DNA of 39,474 bases from JBMFVE01 sp049966155 (GTDB lineage: Bacteria > Bacteroidota > Ignavibacteria > Kryptoniales > JAKASW01). How positions within the stretch are numbered: the stretch's first letter is position 1; each line of letters begins with the position of its first letter. The DNA lies in contig JBMFVE010000015.1 of NCBI GenBank assembly GCA_049966155.1, positions 1-39,474 on the forward strand, in the 5' to 3' direction. The position numbers and the translations under genes are program-made. Positions 16,761 to 23,701 of this stretch are shown here, in pieces. The notes beneath the pieces are model-generated. The model worked only from the letters and a program-made list of their open reading frames with translations. It searched no databases and had not been told where the DNA came from.

Positions 16761-18236
16761 TTAATATCTCGGCAGACCCGGATCTATCTCATCCACCCAT
16801 TCATCTATTCCACCAATGAGATTCTTTACACGGCTAAATCCCCTTTTTCTTAAAAATTCAGCCGCTTTTGCGCTTCTTGCGCCCATCTTGCAGTACACCA
16901 CGATTTCCTTCGACGGGTCTAACTCGTTTACCCTTTTCGAAAGTTCTGACAGAGGAATCAAATATCCACCAATATTGACAATCTCATATTCATGCGGCTC
17001 ACGCACATCGAGAATGAAAATATCATCTCCGCGATCCAGTCGTTCTTTCAGTTGATACACAGTTATTTCCGTGTCGTTATCTACCGACTCCTCTTTTTGT
17101 ACAGTATGAGGCACGCCACAAAATTCCTCGTAGTCAATCAGTTCGTGTATCACGGGACTGTCACCACAAACCGGGCACTCTGGATTTCTGCGCAGTTTCA
17201 ATTCACGGAATTTAAATTTTAGCGCATCAAACAAAACAAGTCTGCCAATTAACGGCTCCCCCTCACCAAGTATCAATTTGATTACCTCGAGAGCCTGGAG
17301 CGAACCAATAATCCCGGGCAAAACCCCAAGAACACCCCCCTCAGCGCATGACGGCACAAGACCTGGGGGAGGTGGAGAAGGATAAAGGCATCTGTAGCAG
17401 GGCCCTCTCTTTTCCTCTTTACCAGATAGATATTTACCCGTAGCGCAAAATACGCTCACCTGTCCGTCAAATCTCAGAATGGATCCATAGACGTTTGGTT
17501 TCCCGAGAAGCACACAGGCGTCGTTAATAAGGTAACGTGTTGGAAAATTGTCTGTACCATCTACAATTATATCATAACCCTCAAACAGTTTAAGTGCATT
17601 AAAAGAGGAGAGCTGTTCCTCATAAGTTTCTATCTCAACATTTGGGTTGATGGCAGACAATGTTTCCCGAGCAGATTCCAGTTTCGACCTTCCGATATCT
17701 GACGTTGAATGGAGCACCTGCCTCTGAAGGTTTGTCAAATCAACCACATCAAAGTCCACTATTCCAATTTTACCGACTCCAGCAGCAGCCAGATAGAGAC
17801 CCACTGGCGAACCAAGTCCACCCGCCCCAATCATAAGAACCCTGGCTGCCTTTAGCTTTTTCTGCCCATTGATGCCAACTTCAGGAATCAACAGATGCCG
17901 GCTGTACCGTAAGATTTCTTCTTTAGAAAGCTGAATCTCATCTTCTACTGTCGTGGTATCTACACCACCAGCAATTGAAGGTATAATGCTGATGGTGTCA
18001 GATTCGTTTAAATGTGTATTTTGCCCGGCAAGATACCTGATGTCTTCATCGTTCACATAAATATTAACGTAACTGCGCAGAGCACCATTTTCAGCGTAAA
18101 GATGCTGACGTAAATCAGGATATCTGGTTGTAAGAGCCTGTAAAATTTCTCCTACTGTCTTTCCTTCAACTTCGACTGCCTCTTTTTTATCTGTATAAGG
18201 ACGCAGTGGCGTTGGAATAAAGATTTTTATTGCCAT
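16761..18236 (-). CDS. Fusion of CysO/MoaD-like sulfur carrier, E1-like (MoeB/ThiF) adenylyltransferase and rhodanese
   Basis: Three domains are visible in 491 residues. Residues 1-91 are a ubiquitin-fold sulfur carrier of the MoaD/ThiS/CysO type (start AIKIFIPTPLRPY, end SIAGG with Gly90-Gly91). Residues ~105-350 are an E1-like domain with GAGGLGSP (137-144), DNFPTRYLINDAC, the zinc cysteines C280/C283 and C354/C357, and Cys297 in PSCAEGGVLG at the position of the MoeZ catalytic cysteine. Residues ~390-491 are a rhodanese with LDVREPHEYE and Cys449 in VVYCKMGARS. In M. tuberculosis the separate proteins CysO and MoeZ do this work: the E1 adenylates the carrier's C-terminal glycine and the rhodanese supplies sulfur for a thiocarboxylate. 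Here Gly-Gly is internal, followed by Val92, so processing or cis action is needed. The gene is third in the cysM-JAMM operon. A role in molybdopterin or thiamin synthesis is less likely given those neighbours. Confidence 0.88.
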   Translation of the reverse strand: MAIKIFIPTPLRPYTDKKEAVEVEGKTVGEILQALTTRYPDLRQHLYAENGALRSYVNIYVNDEDIRYLAGQNTHLNESDTISIIPSIAGGVDTTTVEDEIQLSKEEILRYSRHLLIPEVGINGQKKLKAARVLMIGAGGLGSPVGLYLAAAGVGKIGIVDFDVVDLTNLQRQVLHSTSDIGRSKLESARETLSAINPNVEIETYEEQLSSFNALKLFEGYDIIVDGTDNFPTRYLINDACVLLGKPNVYGSILRFDGQVSVFCATGKYLSGKEEKRGPCYRCLYPSPPPPGLVPSCAEGGVLGVLPGIIGSLQALEVIKLILGEGEPLIGRLVLFDALKFKFRELKLRRNPECPVCGDSPVIHELIDYEEFCGVPHTVQKEESVDNDTEITVYQLKERLDRGDDIFILDVREPHEYEIVNIGGYLIPLSELSKRVNELDPSKEIVVYCKMGARSAKAAEFLRKRGFSRVKNLIGGIDEWVDEIDPGLPRY

Positions 18237-18320
18237 TATTTCTAACCTCTATTTATTTGTAATTATGAAAAGCCTTCTTTTACAAATGCTTCTTTATTGA
18301 AAAATTGTTACACAATATTA

Positions 18321-18767
18321 TCAACCCATGACATTTTGCTTATCAGCTTTACTGTCAACAGTGAGTTCAACTGATTCAAAATACCTTAAATTGTTTAATC
18401 TCCATGCGGTCATGTCCTTTGCTTTTTCCCGCATGATTGAGACTATGATGTAAACAAACCACGGTAAAGCATGTTCTCTGTCAAATTCTGACGGTGCAGC
18501 AGGATGATCTGGATGAGAATGGTAGAACCCGAGTAAATCCAGGCTTTTTTCTGATGCTATTTTTTCAGCCTTCATGTATTGTTCAGGAGTAACATAAAAT
18601 CTCCTTTGCCGATTCTCACCCTGCTCGTTATCGAGTTCTACGACTTCCTCGATAACCTGATTTATCCCGTCATTTGAGCCGAGTAATATACCACAGCACT
18701 CTTCAGGGTATGCCTTTTCCCCATGTTTTCCTATTTTGAAATATGATTCTTCTGATATCCTTATCAT
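18321..18767 (-). CDS. JAMM/MPN+ metallopeptidase, Mec-like
   Basis: A 148-residue stand-alone JAB1/MPN domain. The zinc ligands are His83 and His85 in HSHPDHP and Asp96 in PSEFD. Glu23 in PEECCG is the expected general base. Length and layout match Mec of M. tuberculosis (about 146 residues), which hydrolyses the CysO-cysteine amide bond to release cysteine. It sits between cysM and the sulfur-carrier fusion, 67 and 84 bases apart, the same functional set as mec-cysO-cysM. AAGGAT precedes the ATG. In this setting it may release cysteine from the carrier. It might also cut the fusion after Gly91 to free the carrier, as some JAMM enzymes do with ubiquitin-like precursors (inference). Confidence 0.88.
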   Translation of the reverse strand: MIRISEESYFKIGKHGEKAYPEECCGILLGSNDGINQVIEEVVELDNEQGENRQRRFYVTPEQYMKAEKIASEKSLDLLGFYHSHPDHPAAPSEFDREHALPWFVYIIVSIMREKAKDMTAWRLNNLRYFESVELTVDSKADKQNVMG

Positions 18768-18834
18768 CTTTATCCTTCTATTATTTGCATATTCTTTTTA
18801 ACTGACCCGGATGTAATTCTCTGTTTAAGCATGA

Positions 18835-19896
18835 TTATCGGATGTGCTCCGCTCCATATCTCGCACCGCTGTCTGGAAATATGGTTACAACAACTCCCGA
18901 CTTTAACTTCGAAGCAACCTTTATTGCCGCCGCCATTGCTGCTCCTGAAGAAATACCAACAAACATCCCTTCCTTTCGCGCGAGTTGATTTACCATCTCA
19001 TAAGCTTCCTCTGTTGAAATTGCAATCCGGTCATCAGCAATTTCAGGATCGTATATTCCCGGGACAATCGAAGTTTCCAGGTGTTTGAGTCCTTCTATCC
19101 CATGGAGAGGGGAGTCGGGCTGGAAAGCAACGCAAACAATATTCGGATTGAACTCTTTCAAACGTCGGGCTGTACCAACAAAAGTCCCTGTTGTTCCAAG
19201 ACCCGCAACAAAATGAGTAACGCGTTGATTGGTTTGTTCCCAGATTTCAACTGCTGTGGTGTTATAGTGTGCTTTCCAGTTCGCAGGGTTATTATACTGA
19301 TCCGGATAATAGTATTTTTCCGGATTGGCGGCCACCAATTCCCTGACCTTCTGCTGTGCCCCGTCTGTGCCTGAAAGTGGATCGGTAAAAATTATTTCCG
19401 CTCCATATGCTAACAATGCGTTCTTACGCTCCTGACTCGCATTGGAGGGAAGGGCAAGGGTAACCTTATATCCCAGCGCACTTCCTATCATAGCATAAGC
19501 AATGCCTGTGTTTCCACTTGTTGCGTCAATAATAGTCCTGTCAACGGTTAATTTTCCCGAGCTAATTGCCTCAAGTATCATGCTTAAGGCTGCACGATCT
19601 TTGACAGAACCTCCTGGATTAAACCATTCAGCCTTTGCATATATTTCAACGGAATTATTGAGCCGGAAAAGTTTGCGAATCCGCAAAAGAGGAGTATTTC
19701 CTATTTGTCCAAGTATAGAATATTTGTTACGAATCTCCTCCTCCAGTTGTGATATTTTAAAATGTGAGGTTGCAGAAGCTCCGACACCGGTTATGTCACC
19801 GGACTGGCTCCTTGTGCGATAAAAATCCGCTTTTTGTTTAACTAACTCTTTCAATCCTTTTCCCTTTCTGTAATTATAATTGAACAAAAATATCAT
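18835..19896 (-). CDS. cysM: Cysteine synthase, CysM type (probably acts with a sulfur-carrier protein)
   Basis: A fold-type II PLP enzyme. Motifs are GNTPLLRI, NPGGSVKDR with the PLP lysine (Lys99 of the longest frame), TSGNTG, GLGTTGT for the phosphate, and GISSGAA. The VPGIYDPEI stretch resembles mycobacterial CysM, which uses O-phosphoserine and the CysO thiocarboxylate. About 57 residues precede the usual family start. The ATG at 19894-19896 has no ribosome binding site, whereas a TTG at 19852-19854 has AAAGGG at good spacing, so the real protein may start there (339 residues). It is the first structural gene after a Cys-rich leader peptide and terminator. Its operon partners are a Mec-like JAMM protease and a CysO-like fusion, which makes a protein-bound sulfur donor more likely than free sulfide. 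Confidence 0.88.
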   Translation of the reverse strand: MIFLFNYNYRKGKGLKELVKQKADFYRTRSQSGDITGVGASATSHFKISQLEEEIRNKYSILGQIGNTPLLRIRKLFRLNNSVEIYAKAEWFNPGGSVKDRAALSMILEAISSGKLTVDRTIIDATSGNTGIAYAMIGSALGYKVTLALPSNASQERKNALLAYGAEIIFTDPLSGTDGAQQKVRELVAANPEKYYYPDQYNNPANWKAHYNTTAVEIWEQTNQRVTHFVAGLGTTGTFVGTARRLKEFNPNIVCVAFQPDSPLHGIEGLKHLETSIVPGIYDPEIADDRIAISTEEAYEMVNQLARKEGMFVGISSGAAMAAAIKVASKLKSGVVVTIFPDSGARYGAEHIR

Positions 19897-19973
19897 CTAA
19901 AAAATTTCATTAACAAAGACTTCCCTGCACCCGGCACTTACCATTTTGACACTTAGCCCGGTGGTGAGAGAAT

Positions 19974-20008
19974 AAAAAAGCCCTTCGTTTGGTTTCAACG
20001 AAGGGCTT
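19974..20008 (-). terminator. Intrinsic terminator (attenuator) before cysM
   Basis: On the minus strand AGCCCTTCGTT and AACGAAGGGCT form an 11-bp stem with a GAAACCA-type loop, followed directly by TTTTTT. It lies 27 bases after the stop of the Cys-rich leader peptide and 77 bases before the first possible cysM start. The loop and 3' arm (GAAACCAA, 19989-19996) are exactly complementary to TTGGTTTC inside the leader frame (20056-20063), giving a competing antiterminator. Confidence 0.9.
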
Positions 20009-20035
20009 AAAATTCAAAATCTATGTTAGTTCAGG

Positions 20036-20146
20036 TTACACGTTCACACCTCCGCGAAACCAACGTGATCTTATAATACAACAACAACATGAGCATGCTG
20101 CGTCAATTCTCTCGTTGATATTCGCCAAAGGTGTTTTCGCTTCCAT
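20036..20146 (-). CDS. Cysteine-rich leader peptide, probable attenuator of the cysM operon
   Basis: A 36-codon frame (ATG 20144-20146, TAA 20036-20038) encodes a peptide with Cys18, then Ser19, then Cys20-23, i.e. ACSCCCC, followed by IIRSRWFRGG. Five Cys codons in six positions cannot be chance before a cysteine synthesis operon. The promoter -10 box ends 9 bases before the ATG, so the mRNA should begin within a few bases of it and be leaderless; no Shine-Dalgarno sequence exists. When Cys-tRNA is low, a ribosome stalled at codons 18-23 leaves codons 27-31 free. These contain TTGGTTTC, which pairs with the terminator loop and lets transcription continue. When cysteine is ample the ribosome covers that segment and the terminator forms. 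The same principle is known for polycysteine leaderless ORFs in mycobacteria. Mechanism here is inferred. Confidence 0.85.
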   Translation of the reverse strand: MEAKTPLANINERIDAACSCCCCIIRSRWFRGGVNV

Positions 20147-20155
20147 AACAATTGT

Positions 20156-20184
20156 AATATAGTTATGTGCTATTCTGTTGTCAA
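20156..20184 (-). promoter_or_regulatory. Sigma-70-type promoter of the Cys leader and cysM operon
   Basis: TTGACA (20179-20184) and TATATT (20156-20161) are separated by the optimal 17 bases on the minus strand. The expected start point, 6-8 bases after the -10 box, falls 1-3 bases before the leader-peptide ATG. Confidence 0.8.
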
Positions 20185-20364
20185 GTTTTAAGTATCCAAA
20201 AAATAAAGACGATTGATTTGTTTAAGATGTTTAACATGATAGTTGCGATTCATCTTCCTTGCAACCAGGATAATGGACATTTTTCCGAAGTTGATCCCCT
20301 TACCATTTTCAATCTTAGACAGCCAGTCATTGAGTTGTTACTACAATAATTTTATCTTTTCTGC

Positions 20365-20835
20365 ATGAAACTTAAAGCATATCTTTCAGGCGGTATGGAG
20401 TACGCCGACAATTACGGTGCTGACTGGCGAACTGAAATGGAACATTGGTTGAAAAGCGAATTAGGGCATGAGGCATTTAACCCGGTAAAAGCAAGTGATG
20501 AGTTTCTCTCAAAGAACTATCCAAATTTCGATTTTAGATTGTCAAAACTATCCGACCTGCCGGTGCACAAAAAAATTGCCGCTGAAATTGTGAGGATTGA
20601 TTCAACAGAAATAATATTGCACAGCGATTATTTAATATGTTATTATGATGAGAGTGCACAGCGCGGTGCAGGAACAAAAGGCGAACTAACAGTAGCTGCA
20701 ATATTTGGTAAGCCTGTCTTCCTGGTCAACGGCCTCAGCCTGGAAAGCATACCAAGCTGGGTGATAGGCTGCTCCACAGATATAATGAACTCATTCGGTG
20801 ATCTTAAAGCCTTCCTGAAACAGCGCTTTGCCTGA
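20365..20835 (+). CDS. Nucleoside 2-deoxyribosyltransferase-like protein
   Basis: The 156-residue protein opens with KAYLSGGMEYADNYGADWR and continues with an AFNPVKA strand, a HSDYLICYYDESAQRGAGTKGELTVAAIFGKPVFLV block and a short C-terminal helix. This is the pattern of the nucleoside deoxyribosyltransferase/DUF4406-like fold: an SGGM nucleotide loop, a D-x-x-I-x-Y strand, and GTKGEL, where the Glu is the usual catalytic position. Such enzymes cut or exchange N-glycosidic bonds of nucleosides or related phosphates. Substrate and pathway are unknown. The ATG has no clear ribosome binding site. The next gene starts directly at its stop codon. Confidence 0.65.
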   Translation: MKLKAYLSGGMEYADNYGADWRTEMEHWLKSELGHEAFNPVKASDEFLSKNYPNFDFRLSKLSDLPVHKKIAAEIVRIDSTEIILHSDYLICYYDESAQRGAGTKGELTVAAIFGKPVFLVNGLSLESIPSWVIGCSTDIMNSFGDLKAFLKQRFA

Positions 20836-21198
20836 GTGATGAAAAACCGACCAAAACTTTCAACACTCCCTCCAGAATTACATAACCTGACAATTGAACC
20901 TGAAAGCAGTGACATTGTCATCAATAAAAATACTGCAAGCATTTTCATCGGCACAAATTTTGAGCTAATGCTGCACAATGCAAGATTATCCACAATAGTT
21001 TTTACAGGAACTTCCACAGAAATTGGCATTGAATCCAGTGCAAGGGATGCTCTCAACAGGGGATTTTTCCCTGTCATTGTTACGGATGCGGTATCATCCT
21101 CAGACCCTGATGCTCATGACCGTTCACTTCAGAATTTGAAAAATATGATGATTTTATTATCCTCTGATGAACTGAAGTCCATCTGGAGTAAAGAGTAA
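20836..21198 (+). CDS. C-terminal half of an isochorismatase-like hydrolase, lacking catalytic residues
   Basis: The 120 residues match the second half of the isochorismatase-like cysteine hydrolase fold: SDIVINKNTASIFIGTNFELML (with the conserved Lys), TIVFTGTSTEIGIESSARDALNRGFFPVIVTDAVSS, and DAHDRSLQNLKNM. Full-length members have about 180-220 residues. The N-terminal strand with the catalytic Asp is missing, and the nucleophile Cys position (GxxTxxC) is Gly in TEIGIE. A hydrolase activity by the family mechanism is therefore not expected. It starts with GTG-ATG immediately after the preceding stop, without a ribosome binding site of its own. It may be a truncated gene or a reduced partner of the upstream protein. 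Confidence 0.6.
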   Translation: MMKNRPKLSTLPPELHNLTIEPESSDIVINKNTASIFIGTNFELMLHNARLSTIVFTGTSTEIGIESSARDALNRGFFPVIVTDAVSSSDPDAHDRSLQNLKNMMILLSSDELKSIWSKE

Positions 21199-21283
21199 CT
21201 GAGCCCCTTACAGTTTATAAACCGTGCAGCAATGTTTTTAAAAATCAAGCTGTCTTATTTTTCTGATTCCTTCCAGCGTAAAA

Positions 21284-23701
21284 TCATGTTTTCTCTGGAG
21301 CGGTGATCTGTACCTCAAAATCCAAACCTTCCCATTTCTTAGCTTCAGGCCAGTAAAAAGTGAATAGGAGTGTCGTTCCAGCCGGAAGTCCTCCTGTTGG
21401 CAGGTCAGCGACATACACCCCGGTACCGGTTTCCCTTGTATTGGTATCATTAACTGAACCCCAGCTATCTGAGCTCCAGTGGACAACTGCAGAGGCAAGC
21501 ACCTCAATGCGGAGAGTTTTGCCAGATGGGATTGCCCTGGACTTATGATTGAATCTCCAGCAAGCGTATGGAGAATTGATCTTCTTATTAATGTAGCGGG
21601 AAACTGTTTGTGGTGGCATATCGAAGACATGTCCATCTTGCAAAGAACGGCGCAGCTTGACATATTCTGCATGTGCCCATACAAGGGGCATTGCAGATCC
21701 CGAGGGCCTTCCAAAGAAAAGCTCTTTATCTGGAATGTCAGCCGCATCCCATATTTGCTCAGGAATCATCCCCCCTTCATTGGCAAATCCTTCCATTGCT
21801 TTTAAAAGGCGCACCGCTTCATCATGCCGCCCTGCTGCGAGTTCGTAATGTGCACGCTCTCCAGTTAAAAGTGGCCAGGCGCGTCCAATGCCTGTACCAT
21901 CAAATGGGGTACCATCCTGGTGTTCTCCATAACCATCGTCATTGTAACGATGCCAGGCCGGGCCGTAAGGAGTGTTTACTTTGAGAAGAGCATCAATTAC
22001 TTTCACCGTATTGACAATCCGAATATCGTCAGGCGCCCGCAATCCAAAGCGCACAAGTGCCAGAGCATCTGGACTTATGATTTGTGACGCTGGTTCAGTG
22101 CTCCACTGCAACGGCCGATTTTTTATTGCCACAAAACCCGAGGCTGGCGAAGCAGCGTCGGATTGTTCAGGCGGAGCGATGCGGACGTAATAGCCTTCAA
22201 CTCCGACATTGCGTGCCAGATCCGTTCCCGTCACATACGTCCAGCGATCAACATTTGCATTCCAGACATCAGCTGTCTCACGAAAATAAGTTGCCAGCTC
22301 AGTCTCATTATTAATGTCAGCATGATCTGCTGCCGCAAGCAATGCCGCTATTTCTACTGACAGGGTGAAAGTGGAGTAGCCTGGATCTTCCTCCCAGCGA
22401 TCCTCCTGTGTGACAGGACCGTTGCGTACTACAAAACTGGCGGCTTTCCGCACCATTGGCCAGAAGTGCATGAGGTCATCTTTATTCAGGCTCCCTTCCC
22501 TATAAGCTAAATCCACCAGCAGGATAGGGAACGCAGTCTCATCTATCTGTATACCGTTCCAGTATGGAGTGCCATCGAGCCACATGTTTTGAGGCCAGTG
22601 ACCATCCGCCTCCTGGGTTGCATAGAGATAACTCAATACACGACGTGTGTCAGAATATGCCCCTGCTGCAAGGAGTCCTCCCGCCGCCTCAACCAGATCT
22701 CGTGTCCAGACAAGATGATAACCACCAAGGTCATCATCCCCTTTTACAAATCCCCATGGTATGGAAAGACTTGCAATAAGTCCACCTGGAAATCGTTTTG
22801 CCTCATGGGATCCTAAAACAGCCATACTGGTGTAGTACAAATCAGGTCCATCCTTGTCACCTTTTTCCAATGGAATTAATTTCTTTTTCCAGTTCTGCCA
22901 TTCCTGAATGTACCTTGCTTTTGCTCTATTAAAGCCATCCAGCATGCTCCCCAGGGCGCGGTGACCTGCTTCAGCATGATTGAGTCCGAAACCTAACGCA
23001 AGCAGAAATGTTCCTTCGCATGCTTGCAGATCAATTTCCCCTACAATTGCAACGTTTCCGTTCTCAGCAAGATTGTAGTTCCATGTCAATTCCTTATGGT
23101 AGATCAGGTCCTGCCAACCGTCCGAAACGCCGACAAAACCAGCTGAACGCTTCAACCATGGAGCAGAAGATGCAAGTGCAAGGGCATATCCATCCCGACG
23201 TGCAAAGAGCATTGGAACCCCTTTGTGATCCCCTGTCCATGCAGTGTTGCCGCTTCCGCGATTTCCAAGATGAGGCGCCAGGAGGACGTACAGATGATAA
23301 TCACTCAATTTCCCAATGAGAGGTTTAAACCTCGTAAATTGAAGTAAAACGTCTCTTCCTGGATCCGTGATGATTTCTTTTTCAATCTGATAGCGCCCCT
23401 GCAAACATGTATTGATAAGATGGTAGCCGGGGACACCCTCAGCAATGTATGAGACATTAGATCGAGCATGGCGCTTCTCTTCTGAGAAAAAATCCCGACC
23501 ATCCGTAACAATCAGTCCCATGTCGCGAGTGCTCGCCTCATCAATTCTAGGGTAATAAATTTCATTTAAAATTCCATGGCTAATTGTAAACCAAACCCTG
23601 CTCTCCAGACTGCGTGCAGTTCCCATTCCGCATTTGGCGCTGGATGTCCACCGCGCTTGACTCCCCGGAGCACCGGGAGCATTAAGATTTGAGTGGTTCA
23701 T
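21284..23701 (-). CDS. GH15 glucoamylase (glucan 1,4-alpha-glucosidase / glucodextranase-like)
   Basis: The enzyme releases beta-glucose from the non-reducing ends of alpha-glucans. From the chosen start it has 805 residues: an N-terminal beta-sandwich domain (about 1-265, GMGTARS...ISHGILNEIYYPRIDE), an (alpha/alpha)6 barrel (about 290-690) and a C-terminal beta domain. The general acid is expected at Glu437 in RWEEDPGYS and the base at Glu648 in MIPEQIWD. No signal peptide is present, so it should act in the cytoplasm, perhaps on storage glycogen or imported dextrin. The longest frame begins at a TTG, but GGAG 8 bases before the ATG at 23699-23701 favours that start. It overlaps the end of the glucose dehydrogenase gene by 20 bases. 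Confidence 0.92.
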   Translation of the reverse strand: MNHSNLNAPGAPGSQARWTSSAKCGMGTARSLESRVWFTISHGILNEIYYPRIDEASTRDMGLIVTDGRDFFSEEKRHARSNVSYIAEGVPGYHLINTCLQGRYQIEKEIITDPGRDVLLQFTRFKPLIGKLSDYHLYVLLAPHLGNRGSGNTAWTGDHKGVPMLFARRDGYALALASSAPWLKRSAGFVGVSDGWQDLIYHKELTWNYNLAENGNVAIVGEIDLQACEGTFLLALGFGLNHAEAGHRALGSMLDGFNRAKARYIQEWQNWKKKLIPLEKGDKDGPDLYYTSMAVLGSHEAKRFPGGLIASLSIPWGFVKGDDDLGGYHLVWTRDLVEAAGGLLAAGAYSDTRRVLSYLYATQEADGHWPQNMWLDGTPYWNGIQIDETAFPILLVDLAYREGSLNKDDLMHFWPMVRKAASFVVRNGPVTQEDRWEEDPGYSTFTLSVEIAALLAAADHADINNETELATYFRETADVWNANVDRWTYVTGTDLARNVGVEGYYVRIAPPEQSDAASPASGFVAIKNRPLQWSTEPASQIISPDALALVRFGLRAPDDIRIVNTVKVIDALLKVNTPYGPAWHRYNDDGYGEHQDGTPFDGTGIGRAWPLLTGERAHYELAAGRHDEAVRLLKAMEGFANEGGMIPEQIWDAADIPDKELFFGRPSGSAMPLVWAHAEYVKLRRSLQDGHVFDMPPQTVSRYINKKINSPYACWRFNHKSRAIPSGKTLRIEVLASAVVHWSSDSWGSVNDTNTRETGTGVYVADLPTGGLPAGTTLLFTFYWPEAKKWEGLDFEVQITAPEKT

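Noticed and set aside
21238..21747. 169-residue minus-strand frame
   Set aside because: Shadow frame within the GH15 gene, which has clear catalytic motifs in the other frame.
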